Shown here piece after piece: positions 46,986 to 57,760 of a stretch of DNA of 64,000 nucleotides. Source of the stretch: Tetracentron sinense. Lineage: Eukaryota; Streptophyta; Magnoliopsida; Trochodendrales; Trochodendraceae. The stretch is taken from contig CM026557.1 in assembly GCA_015143295.1 (NCBI GenBank), forward strand, positions 31,567,965-31,631,964, written 5' to 3'. Within the stretch, counting starts at the first letter, position 1, and the number at the start of each line of letters is the position of its first letter. The notes under the pieces are model-generated. The model had not been told where the DNA came from and did not search any database. It saw only the letters and a program-made list of their open reading frames with translations. The translations under genes were made by a program, and so were the position numbers.

Positions 46986-47734
46986 ATACGGGTTTTTTCC
47001 TTTTTGGTCTTTTTAAACCCTTCATTAAGGGTATGATGGTCTTTTGACCAACCCTTAGCCTATATAAGGCCAATTTCATGGCATTAGGGTATCACAAACC
47101 CTCTAAGGCTTATTTTGGGGATTTTAGAAGGAGGAGGAAGGGGAGAACTAGGGTTTTTCTCCAAGACCAAGGTTGGAGCTCATTTTGCTTTCTAGAGTCG
47201 ATTTGCACTCCTTCAAGCCTTCCTCAAGCTCAATATTGGGGAGATTCACTCTTTGCAAAGTAAGTATACCCTACCAGTAACTTTATTACACATAAATAGT
47301 AATAAATGAGTTGTTGTGAAGTTAATGACTTTGAATGAGTAAATGCAATCTACTATTGACTTTATCTAATTCTCCATTATGAAAACTATAATTTTAAAGC
47401 ATGCTCATGATGTTCCTTACTATGCTACTTCTATGTATGGTATCCTAAGGTTGTGATTGGATGTTTTGAGACTTTTTATGATTTATATAAGGCACTTAAG
47501 CTTATCTCAACATGTCTTGAATGCTTAAAGCTTTTCAAACCTATTTGATGCTTATATATCACATACGTGCATGTTTTACAATTTCTAAGTTATTAGTATG
47601 CTCACAAGCACCACAAGCACTATATGTCTTGTATGATCAATGTTTTCTCATAAAGATAAGATTCAAAGATGCATAAGAAGAGTTTTAAGGACAACCTCAT
47701 AATGAAAACTAATAAACTCATAAGATTTGACAAG

Positions 47735-48015
47735 GCCAAACTTTGGGTTGACAAAGTCTAAGACCGGTTACCATATCTCTACGGATCATAAGTCCAAGAT
47801 CGGTTACAAATGCTTGTAAGGATCATGTCTAAGATTGACTTACAAGTCTCTAAGGATCACAAGTCTCGCAAGGCTTTCATAAGAACTCATAAGGCTCAGA
47901 AGTGGCTCATAAGGGTCATAAGGATCATGTCTAATCGGTTCACAAGCTCTATGGATCATGTCTACGATCATCTTACAAGTCTCTACGGATCATAAGTTTG
48001 ACAACGGTTACAAGT
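47735..48015 (+). repeat. Minisatellite zone in LTR C
   Basis: Irregular 50-60 bp units with CCGGTTAC, CTACGGATCATAAGTC and TCTAAGATTG words. Confidence 0.75.
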
Positions 48016-48323
48016 TTCACAAAGTTCATAAGAACTCACATGATCAAAGAACTCATAAGGACTCAAAAGCTCATAAGACTCATAAGATTTATAAGAACTC
48101 ATAAGACATGGTTTGTTTTCTACGAAAGCCCTTAAGATAAGGTTTTGAAAGTTATGCACATATTAAGTTAAGTTTTGAGGTATGATTTCTATGTTCGGCT
48201 CAATGCATGATTTATGAATTGTTATCTTCAATGCTCACATGATATTGCTATTGTATAACAATGTTAGCTAGTAGCTTGTACACACTGAGTATTCCATGCT
48301 TAGCCATATATTTTATGTCGGCA

Positions 48324-48455
48324 GGTTTGTTTGGCGTCTACAACCCAGAGCCATGGGTTGAAGAGAAGTACGTGCAAGAAAGGGCGCCGCCTATCCCATA
48401 GCAGCCACAGGAGGATAGGGATCTAGATGTGTGGCCCTATCTAGACTATTGCTGA
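48324..48455 (+). other. Short acidic frame with PWVEEKY core, LTR C
   Basis: Starts at GTCGGCAG/GT in the usual phase. Core NPEPWVEEKYVQERAPPIP, tail region DRDLDVWPYLDYC as in D; the segment has the same 132-base length as D. This copy is not whole. Confidence 0.55.
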
Positions 48456-48706
48456 GTGGAGTGATAGTGAGATTATATTTTGTATTTTGATAGGTGGGCA
48501 TGTCCACCTTTACTTTTGTTATGTATGTACAAACTTGGAATACAGACTATATATATTAAAGAAATTTTTAGTTTACGCTTCCGTCATGTTTATCGTTTCT
48601 ATTATGTTATGCCTTGGATATCGGACAGGATGGTTTGACATGACAGGTTAGTCACGCACAGAATCACGCCTAACTCCTAGGTGGGATTTTGGAGCGTGAC
48701 AGATAT

Positions 48707-49728
48707 TTATTGTAATAATGCATTTTTATTAATGTGCCAATTAGCTAGCAATTATCTTGTTTCCTCGGGGTGCCTTTACAGCGATAATTTACTATTCTGA
48801 ATGCTCTAAGACTCACACATCTTTCTTTGGAATACGTGGTGGTACACACCTTAACCAACGAACCTCTTTCCCTCTAATCCTTAAGTCACTTTTACACCCC
48901 TTTTTAGGTTTTTGCAAATGTTATGCTGAAAGCGCATAAGTTTATTATTTAAAGACGTTTTTCCTAGTATCAAAGGTGCAATGACTATTTGTCAAAGGCG
49001 CAAGTCAAAAACCGTTTTGCCTAAGACTAAAACCGCAATAAATATTTGCCCAAGGCACACAAAACTTCTTGGATAGTCGAACGATTTTGGCTATGGGTTA
49101 AGACCAGTATGGCTTTCCTGGCATCGTTTGAATGATAGTCAACTTGTTTGAACGATTTAGACTTGGGAAATATAATTGAATTGAAAACTGGAATCATTCG
49201 AACGATTATCCAGTTGTTCAAACGATTGCAATGAAAAACATGTTTTCACTTTTGAACTTCCTGGAAATCAAATATCTAGTTACTTAGGGTATACAAAACC
49301 TTATATAAGTCAATTCTACCTATGGTATAAGGTATCTAAGTCATTTACCATCTTAAAGGTATGATCGAAACTTTAAGGTGGAATGTTCTTTAGTTGAACC
49401 TTTTAAGCTTCATATTCTCACTCCTGAACAAATTTATGGATATGACTAGAAAACCTGACTAGACACCCTTTTGCTCCTTTGACACCAAAATTCGCCAATA
49501 CTAAATATGACTTTACAGGCCTTATCTTCTTTAGAGGGTAAATGATGTGGCACTGTAAAGTGCTCTGCCCTCCTCAGAGGCAGGTCGTCTAAGCTCTCTT
49601 CAGAAGCAAAACGCTAAACGAAGCACAAACTGACCGCTCAAAAGGCTTGCAAATAATTAAGAGCCATCGAGACATCATATCAACTTCTTAGGACCTTGGG
49701 CAGCACCCAAGGCCAAGAGGGGGAATTT
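48707..49728 (+). other. LTR-like fragment with its own palindrome array and TATA box
   Basis: At 49075-49235 there are four copies of ATCGTTTGAATGAT-type palindromes (centre TTCGAA or TTTGAA), followed by TATATAAG at 49302-49309. The layout matches the U3 of the other LTRs, but no LTR ends were found. A purine run AAGAGGGGGAA lies at about 49709. Confidence 0.45.
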
Positions 49729-50720
49729 GTAAGGAGAATAAATTGCTAAGGCATTCAACTGGCCATAACAGACCTGTCAATATTTCTCAACTTGCTTGAC
49801 CTCAACCTACCAGCGCTGTTCAATTGGACCCTGACCCGAGCTAGCAGTATGGCGTCATACAATCTGACTTAATATAATTGTGAATGGCCGATCGGGACCT
49901 CATCCCGAAATGACTTTCATTCATCTCGAGTTGTCCTCCAGTTTGGTCAAACAACTATCCAACTGTGAGCCCAGATTTGTTTGCTATCCTCGACCTCTTG
50001 ACCTGACTAACCGAGCCTCTTGGAAGCTTCGTTCCAAGCTGAGCATCAACTTGGGCAACCAACAATCCGACATGGCCAGCAACTTAAATGGCCATCTTGT
50101 TGAGCTGTAGATCATCCGAGGCGAGCTACAGAGCATCCAAGCAGTAGAGCAACCATCCAATGCACACTTAGAGGGGTCCCATTGCACTAGACCTCATACA
50201 ACTCTAACGTCCATACAAGAGATACAGGTTGTCAACCTAATTAGGACCCCCCCAATCCACAACCACATTGGACATGCATGCGCAATCACTTTGTAGTATT
50301 GTACAAAAGCCATAATAGCAGTTGATCAACCCTCTCGACAGAGTAAGTGGAGTCAGATGACGATTGACTAATGAGAATACCATTCAACCAAGCTATAAAA
50401 AGATTTGGGATCTCATTAAGAGGTAATCTTAATTTTTTTTTTTTGGGGGGGGGGTAGATCATCTTCTTCCTCCCCCCTCAGTTGTAGCAAGAATCTAATT
50501 TGATTGTTAGAGTGTCTTTGCATGTCGAACAACTACCGCACTTGAAGGAGAACATTACAATCAAGTGGGAGTAGTAGACACGCGTATCAGAAGTACCGCA
50601 TGGTTTGGACCGACCAACATCTTCATAACCTTACTAGGTCATAATCTTATTTTGTACAATACAGCACGGCAATCATTTCTCATAGTACAGTTAGGGTTAT
50701 AAAAGTTGTTAAGTGCTTTT
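49729..50720 (+). repeat. Possible LTR fragment
   Basis: Starts TGTAAGGAG just after the purine run at 49709-49720. CTATAAAA lies at 50393-50400, followed by a T13/G10 homopolymer junction at about 50435-50456. No coding match and no defined right end. Confidence 0.35.
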
Positions 50721-51074
50721 TGTGTCCCATTAATAAATTAATAAAGAGGGTGACAAAAGTGGTGCAAAGAGACCTGGGAAACCCCCTTCAATTCATTCCT
50801 TCCTTTTGTCTACCAAATCAATCACCTCTATTAAGGGTTTCGACTAGTTTTCTTCACATGAGAATCTTAAAGGTCCTCCACTCCCCTGTAACTTTATTAC
50901 TTTACTGGATTGATGCACAATTCTTGTAGCTTTTGGTATTAAATGATATCAAATCAACTACTAATAAACTTATTAGATTTTGCTAAACCCTGGTTACAAC
51001 TCATACGGAAAGTTGGGAGAATGTTTCACCTCAGCCATGCATGATCATTCATGATGAGGCACACCGTTACTTTT

Positions 51075-51190
51075 CAAATTGTAAAATATATTTTTTTCCT
51101 TCCCTTTTTCTGGTTCTATTGGCATCGAACCAGTGACCTCGTGTTTGCAGTGCCGAGTACTAACCAGATGAGCAAAGTGGGGCAGGAGCC
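51075..51190 (-). mobile_element. SINE-like relic with tRNA-type Pol III promoter
   Basis: Minus strand has an A-box-like TTTGCTCATCTGG (51164-51176) and a B box GGTTCGATGCC (51121-51131), which fits GGTTCGANNCC exactly, about 40 bases apart. An A-rich tract follows at 51075-51105. The middle does not fold as a good tRNA, so a SINE relic is more likely than a tRNA gene. Confidence 0.6.
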
Positions 51191-51345
51191 CCACTTTGTT
51201 GTTGTACCTTTGCTGTTTACTCCCACTGGGTTTCCTACCATCTGCAATTATATCTCTCAACCAAGTCTCCAAAGATGACCTTTCCACCCTTCACAACAGG
51301 GGAAAAAAGAACGAAAAAGTAAAAGCACAAGATGTGCCCCCAATG
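51113..51345 (-). repeat. Dispersed repeat, second copy of 41884-42120
   Basis: Shares CTCGTG, GTGCCGAGT, TTATATC.CTCAA.CAAGT and GTAAAAGCACAAGATGTGCC text with the earlier copy. Confidence 0.6.
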
Positions 51346-51383
51346 ATATCAAGTCGAGCTGAGCGGAGAGGAGTAGAGGGATG

Positions 51384-52115
51384 TTCAAGCTTGTTCGTTA
51401 ATAAAATGAGCTCGAAAAGTCAAGCTTGAACTTGGCTTGTTTATTAAATAATCAAGCTTGAGCTTTAATATACGAACTTGATCTAGCCGAGCTCGAGGAG
51501 TTTGTGAGCAGCTTGGTTCATTAGATATAGCTGTATATATTAGGCACAAATTTTACTTTATTATTCTCATATAGGTAAATAAATTACATTGTTACCTAAA
51601 ATTTTAATATAAGTTTATCATTGTATAAAAGATATTCTTGTCATGTTAAATACATTACAAAATTAGTCTAGGGATACTCCTAAAGTGTACTCCCATATAT
51701 ACTCCCAAATCCTAACCGTTTCTCTCAATTATTAAACAGTTAGGATTCCAGCTGGCGTGGCAATAGAAAAGACAAAAGAAGGAAATCCTAGCCCTTAGTG
51801 GTTGGTTATAAACGGTTAGGATTAGAGAGTATATATGGGAGTATAATTGGGAGTACCCATAGACTACTCTACATTATATACTATTAATCTTTACTAGTAT
51901 ATAATAAATATACTTAATTTTAGTATTTAAATTAAGTAAGTATATTTTAAATATTTTAATATATTAAATAGAAATATATTCGAGCTGAGTAGTGGTGTAC
52001 TATTCAAGCTCGGCTAATTGATGAAATGAACTCAAAAATCATGCTTGAGCTTAGCTAGTTTATTAAATAAACAAGTTTGATCGAGCTTTTAACAAGCAAA
52101 ACTCGAGCTATTCAT
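51384..52115. mobile_element. Remnants of the CTCGAGCTCG-rich hAT-like family
   Basis: Text such as TCAAGCTTGAGC, GCCGAGCTCGAGGAG and CTCGAGCTATTCATGAG is related to 42229-42957. Two similar left ends (51384 and 51990) suggest two joined partial copies. The right side stops at the copia LTR. Confidence 0.6.
51665..51865. mobile_element. Small foldback element (about 200 bp)
   Basis: Inverted arms of about 55 bp: AGTCTAGGGATACTCC on the left pairs with GGGAGTACCCATAGACT on the right, and both arms contain ACTCCCATATATACTC and ATCCTAACCGTTT. It lies inside the preceding repeat. Target duplication unclear. Confidence 0.75.
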
Positions 52116-53013
52116 GAGGAAGATGTTTGGGTCAAAATAAAAGTGGGACCCACACTTTTTTTGAGCGGATCCACATGGATCCGTGTTCTTCTACATGAGG
52201 AGATTAACGTGGTATATTCATTTGTCCAAAACCATTAAGTGGTGAATGAGAAATTGACTCCAAAGATACCCACTTGAACATGAGTTATTGGTTGAAGAAT
52301 GGTAAAGTTTTTTAGTCCTACATTGGAAAAAGATAGAAAAGAAAGTGTGTTTATGTACCATTACCTTTGAGTAAAGGTTGGGTCCTTGGGGTACCTAAAT
52401 TTTGTGAACGGGTGAGCATGTAGCCAAGGTTGGACCACCACACGTGCGCGCGCACTGCCCGCTCGCCCCATGCCGTGTTGGGTCCGGGTCAGGTCTTGTA
52501 TTGACTCCTATCTATCATTTTGGTAAAAATTCATTTGACTTTCTTAAAGAATTCCAAAGAAAGGGATTTACAATTTTCTTTTCAGTTAGTCAAACAGTTT
52601 CTGTCTGAAGAGAAAAGTTGTGTTTGTTCGTTTGAATAGTTACTACATTCTCTACATGTAACGACCCCAAATCCTACCTGGAGCAAAATAGGACTTTGGG
52701 ATCACCACATTTCCTTAACCTGCTTAAAATCAATCCATACATACAAGGCATGCTACACGAGTCTCCCAAAATGAGAGTAATAAAATTTTCGATATATAAA
52801 ACTAAACCATCCTGTACAACGGTCATCTACCCAACATAAAAAATCCAACATAAACAAAATAGTCTTATACCATCTGCAAAGCAATCTAATGAGCAACATC
52901 ATCTAAAAGTCTATTACAATTCCCTCAACTAAAACAAAACATAAACTAATAGGGGTAACCATCAAAACCCCTAGCTCTCTCCTCTGGAAGCTCACCACTT
53001 CTCCTTCTTTAAA

Positions 53014-53034
53014 GTACTTCTCTTCCACCCAAGG
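53014..53034 (-). other. PWVEEKY motif in LTR G
   Basis: AATPWVEEKYFKEGE reads on the minus strand just after the acceptor-like region. The phase relative to the junction differs from the other families, so the frame assignment is less secure. Confidence 0.5.
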
Positions 53035-53404
53035 AGTTGCGGCCTGAATCCTGTGCTAGACCTATACAACAATAATAGGTCAACTGAGAATGGAATACTC
53101 AGCGATATCCAGTCTAATTAACAATAGCAATAACACATGCTCATATCCAATATCAAATTCATGGAACAATTACAAAATCAATATAACATGTTCATATGAC
53201 GTTTGCATAATCCATGACAGGTTCATATAACATAACCAATAACAGGTTCATATGACATTTTTATAATCAGAGTGCGGAAAAGATGTGAGCATATCATGAT
53301 ATGTTTCATTGCCCTTGTAATTTTGTGTTCATAATCCAGTACTTGCAATTCAGTGTTAATGTCCGTCAACGCATGATAAGTTCCATATTCATGTTTTAGT
53401 ACTT

Positions 53405-53795
53405 GTAATTCAGTTCCAATATCCAACAACCCATGATAAGTTCGACAACACATGATAAAATGCCCTTACACGGCATGTTCGACATTACATGATAAGTTCC
53501 GACAACGCATGATAAGTTCGACAACGCACGATAAGATGCCTTTACACGACATATTCAACAACGCATGATAAGATCCGACAACGCACGATAAGTTCCGACA
53601 ATGCATGATAAGATCGATAATGCACGATAAGATTCGACAACGCATAATAAGTTCGACAACGCATGATAAGATGCCCTTAAACGGCATATTCAACAACGCA
53701 TGATAAGATCTGACAACGCATTATAAGTTCCTAAAACGCATGATAAGATTGACAACGCATGATAAGATTGACAACGTATGATAAGTTCCATGTTC
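53405..53795 (-). repeat. Minisatellite in LTR G (ACAACGCATGATAAGTTCG)
   Basis: About 18-20 copies of a 19-bp unit with variants GATAAGATCC and GATAAGTTCC, interspersed with ATGCCCTTACACGGCAT, which is itself an inverted repeat. Confidence 0.9.
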
Positions 53796-53934
53796 ATATC
53801 ATTAGCTTGACTCATATACTTGTGAGAATCATAGACTTAAGAGACAACATGCTTATGAGATGATTATGCTTATGAGTCCTTGAGCAGCTTATTCAGATCA
53901 TGCACTTATTCAGATCATACACTTAAGTGACATG

Positions 53935-54300
53935 CCGTTCTTAGAGGATACAGACCATGCCCATTCAATTATTTAATTGACATGCCGCTCTTGGAGGATA
54001 CGGATCATGCCCATACAATGCTTATTCAGAATGTCATACGTATGCAATGCTTATACTTATAAGTCTCTAGCAGCTTATTCAGAACATGCACCTATTCAGA
54101 TCCCTCATTGGGCTTATTTAGAATGTCAGGCGTATGCAATGCTTATACTTGTGATCTACATGTGTGACTTGTTAAGCTCTTATCTTAACATACACGTGCA
54201 CTTATTCAGATCCCTTTGTCTATCAGGCGTATGCGATGCTTATGCTTGTGGTCCACATGTGTGACTTGTGAAGCTCTTATCTTAACATATACGTGAGTTT
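53935..54300 (-). repeat. Longer repeats in LTR G
   Basis: Repeated blocks with GACATGCCGCTCTTGGAGGA, CAGGCGTATGC.ATGCTTAT and GTGTGACTTGT.AAGCTCTTA, two to three copies each. Confidence 0.75.
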
Positions 54301-55734
54301 GTGCATAAGTGTCGCAATTAACATTTGAATTGGTCATCGCTTAGATTCCGACCTCCCACCATAGAAACTCCACTATATTGTCCCATACCATATAGTTAGA
54401 GGATTCCCGGCTTGGAAGACTTTCCTCTAAGCTTTGACCTACCCGAATATCAATCACCATACAATATAGATAGGCACAGTTTAACATTCGTGATTAATAT
54501 TCGAACTCGGTCATCACCTAGACTTCAGTCTTCCTCCGAGAAACTCCGCTAGGTTACATCTCCCTAGTTAGAGAATTCCCAACCTAGAGGACTTCCTCCA
54601 GACTTTGGCTTATCCGAATATTGATCACCATACAAGTATAAATAGGGCATAATTTAACATGCGAGAGTTTAGGACATAATTTACATAGTCATAGCAAAAT
54701 AATACCTTATCATGATTTCACAATTTTCTTCACCAACTTAATAAATGGTAAACTTCATCCCATTCCCCTCATTCATAAAATATCATAATAGTAGAATCAT
54801 ACTTAATAGAATTTGCAATCCCAAGTAAAACCCCCTTGTTATATAAATAGCACATAATTTAGTATGATGAACCATAATATCCCCTTAGCTTAGTTTCTCA
54901 ATTCTCAATAACATCATATATAACATTGAAAACATTCTCGAACATTTAAACAAACACCTTATGTTTATTTGTTATGTGTACGTTACCATTTCCCATTTTT
55001 CCATCATACAATAGCCATTTACATAATCCATGAGCATCCAATTCAAGCTCAACCCCACTCCATGTATCCATAATCCATCCTTTTACAATTTTAGCTCATC
55101 CACTAATATTTTCATACATCCATAACCCATAAAGCATAACTCATAACCCAATTAAGCTTCTAACATACAAATCCATCTATATCCTTACTTAAACATGCAA
55201 TATTCCATACAAATTCATCGTTTATCATACTTAATCAATAAACATACTAATACAAGGTTTAGATTAGGAGAGATATCGACCATTCATACATAATGAAACT
55301 TGTAGCACATGCAAAACCCTCAGTACAAGAGTAAAATCCACATTCATGCTTATTACCTATTCATCTTTGCATAATCATGTAATATCCTTGATAATCCATA
55401 AACATTCTTATTTAAAACATGCAAAACATTTACTAAGGTTAGATTAGAAGGGATATCGACCTTAGGGATCATTCCCTTGGATCCAAATTGCTCCCAAGAT
55501 GATTTGAGGAAGCTTTGAGGAAGATCTCCAAGCTCTCCTTGCAATCTCTTAGCAATCTTCTTCTTCTCCAAGCAATCTCTCCCTCAAAACCCTAGGTTTT
55601 CTCTCCCTTTTGCAAAATTAGGTTTAGAATAGGTTGGGATACTTTAAAACCTCAATAAGGCCCCTATTTATAGTCCCAAGGGTTAAAAACCCCAAAAAAA
55701 CGCAATTTCGGACTTTTTAAAACTACAGACTTGC

Positions 55735-55832
55735 ACACCGATCTATCGGAGTTTAGTCCCGATTGATCGGAAAAACCTCAAGTTCAGGCCGATCGATCGG
55801 TCCGCCAGGCCGATCGATCGGACCTACAGGCA
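55735..55832 (-). repeat. Palindrome array in LTR G
   Basis: CCGATCTATCGG, CCGATTGATCGG, CCGATCGATCGG and CCGATCGATCGG again: four 12-bp palindromes in 95 bases. Confidence 0.9.
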
Positions 55833-56895
55833 AAATTGAGAATTTTTGACAGAAACTCACTTATGTAATTGGCCCGTAACTTTTGACTTGGATATTGGAT
55901 TTTAACGATTCAACTTGCGTTGGACTCGTCTCTTGAAGGGGAACAACTTTGATGTTTTACAAAAATCCTAATTTTGAGTTTTTAAAGGTATAAAAGGGTC
56001 CACAACTAGACTTATCTGCAATTTCATCAGACAAAACATTGGAAAACCCACTTTTGACATAGCTTAGACTAAAAATATGGAAAAATGTTAAACATGAACC
56101 TCGAAGAGGGTTCCAATACCTTTATAATGATTTGAGAATCACTCAATTCTGATAAATGGTGATGAAACTAAAGCTTCCTAAAGTTCAGGGTGTGTTAAAG
56201 CCTCCCTCTCTTAACCACTTTGATTAAGCCCAGATCATATCACACTAATTAGATATAAATACACACATATTAAAATATGATAAAGACTAAAATACCCTGA
56301 ATACTTGCATAAAATCATGAAAAAGATTCGGGTCTCTACACTACATATAGGATCCTCCTCTTCATTTCATACTACCGAAAAATATTCTGACTGTAATTGC
56401 ATCCGAATTTTGAGTGCATATTGAGAGAGTATAAGGCATAGTTCTGGTTCGACAGGCATATAGATTGAAGTGCTGCATTTGTGTGACGGAGATCATTGTA
56501 TCTTGGGAGGCAGACACTCTAGAATCACGAGCACCATAGTGAGGGCAAAATTTGTCTTAAGGACATAGTGTCAAACACTAGCCTTGATCAACTTCTTCAT
56601 TTCATATTCTTCACTGCATTAAGTCTTCTTTCAGTTTATTAAATTATTGTCTTTCATCAATTTAGTTTCTGTTATTACTATAGATCTGAATTCAGAAAAT
56701 TTAAATATACTGTTATATCTTTAAGTAAGATTTCCAACAATCTTAAGACAGATTTCTCTATTATAGTATATTTTTCTATTCCGTTTAAATTTTTATTTAA
56801 TACAGAAATGTATTCAAATCAATACAGTTTCCTAAAAATAGAATTGTTTAATTAGATTAATTGTAATCTTTGTGTGTGATTTCAGTACTTTCTAA

Positions 56896-57760
56896 ATGGC
56901 ATTTGATAATACTTCATCGCACACTGTCACTGGTCCTACTCCCATTTCTGTGACACCAATTGCTCCTAGTCATCATGGAGAAAGCCAGAAAATTCAATGG
57001 CACTGAATTTAAGAGATGACAACAGAAAATGTTGTTCTATCTCACTACTCTGAACCTGGCTAAGTTTCTTTGTGAAGATGCTCCTACTCTCAGTGAGGGA
57101 GAGAATGATAGGCAGGTTGTGGCTGCTGTGGAAGCTTGGAAGTATGCTGATTTTCTTTTTAAAAACTATGTCCTCAATGGTTTGGACAACACATTATATA
57201 ATGTGTATAGTCCAATTAAGACTGCGAAGGAACTGTAGGAATCTTTAGAAAAGAAGTATAAAACAGAAGATGCAGGAATGAAAAAGTTTGTAGTCGGTAG
57301 ATTCCTTGACTACAAAATGGTGGATTCCAAGACTGTTATCAGTCAAGTTCAAAATCTTCAACTAGTGCTGTATGAAATTCATGCAGAAGGAATGTCTCTT
57401 AGTGAGTCTTTCCAAGTGGCAGGCATTGTTGAAAAAATGCCACCCGCTTAGAAGGAGTTCAAAATTTATTTGAAGCACAAGCGAAAACAGATGAAACTAG
57501 AAGATTTGATCATAAAGTTGAGGATAGAGGAAGACAATCGGATCTTGGAAAAGAAGGTTGGAAATCATTTTGAATCTAAAGCAAATGTGGTGGAACAAAT
57601 GCATAAAACCAACATCAACAACAAGAAGAGAGTTTTTTGGCAAAGGAACCAGTCAAGGCACCAAGAGTGGTGACTTTAAGAGGTTCAAAGGCAAGTTTTA
57701 TGTCTGTGACAAAACTGGACATATGGCTAAGAATCGTCACCAGCGTAATGATCAAGGGAA
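56896..57760 (+). pseudogene. gag of the copia element (fossil)
   Basis: ATG at 56896. Copia-type gag (UBN2-like) with [54 protein letters not shown] and RKQMKLEDLIIKLRIEEDNR, then a zinc-knuckle-like CDKTGHMAKN near 57700-57740. Broken in several places. Confidence 0.85.

Larger units (their letters stand above)
46670..48701 (+). repeat. Solo LTR C (2,032 bp)
   Basis: TGTAGAACCCC to GGAGCGTGACA, with an exact GATAT duplication and no interior. Contains a palindrome array (46865-46985), TATATAAG at 47061-47068, a leader ending GCAAA/GTAAGTAT near 47260, a repeat zone at 47740-48010, the CTGAGTATTCCATGCTTAG block at about 48286, and the acceptor-like site. Confidence 0.93.
52657..56340 (-). 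repeat. Solo LTR G (3,684 bp)
   Basis: Plus-strand ends TGTAACGACCC and GGGTCTCTACA, flanked on both sides by CTACA (52652-52656 and 56341-56345), an exact target duplication. Contains TATAAATA on the minus strand at 55665-55672, palindrome array 55735-55830, donor-like AAG/GTCGATATCC near 55455, repeat zones at 53405-53795 and 53935-54300, and the TGAGTATTCCATTCTCA block near 53090. Confidence 0.93.
52124..56739 (+). repeat. 5' LTR of the copia element, split by solo LTR G
   Basis: 52124-52656 and 56346-56739 align with the 3' LTR at 61167-62159, including GTGGGACCCACAC, GGTTGGACCACCAC and TAGGATCCTCCTCTTCATTT. Ends ATTTCCAACA. Confidence 0.9.

Noticed and set aside
47078-47263. Frame of 61 codons in the leader of LTR C
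   Set aside because: Overlaps the TATA/leader zone of the LTR, and no similar frame is seen in the other families.
49880-50187. Overlapping frames of about 70 codons on both strands
   Set aside because: No domain, codon signal or conserved start; lies in an LTR-like fragment.
50433-50456. T-run followed directly by a G-run
   Set aside because: Possible sequencing or assembly artefact; nothing else supports a feature.
51121-51190. Possible tRNA gene
   Set aside because: A and B boxes are present, but the acceptor and anticodon stems do not pair properly, so it was called a SINE relic.
53466-53696. Frame of repeated ELIMRCRNLSC-type text
   Set aside because: Translation of the 19-bp minisatellite of LTR G, not a gene.
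53405-53795. Short regularly spaced repeats resembling a CRISPR array
   Set aside because: Units are contiguous with no unique spacers of constant length, they lie in a plant LTR, and no cas genes are present.
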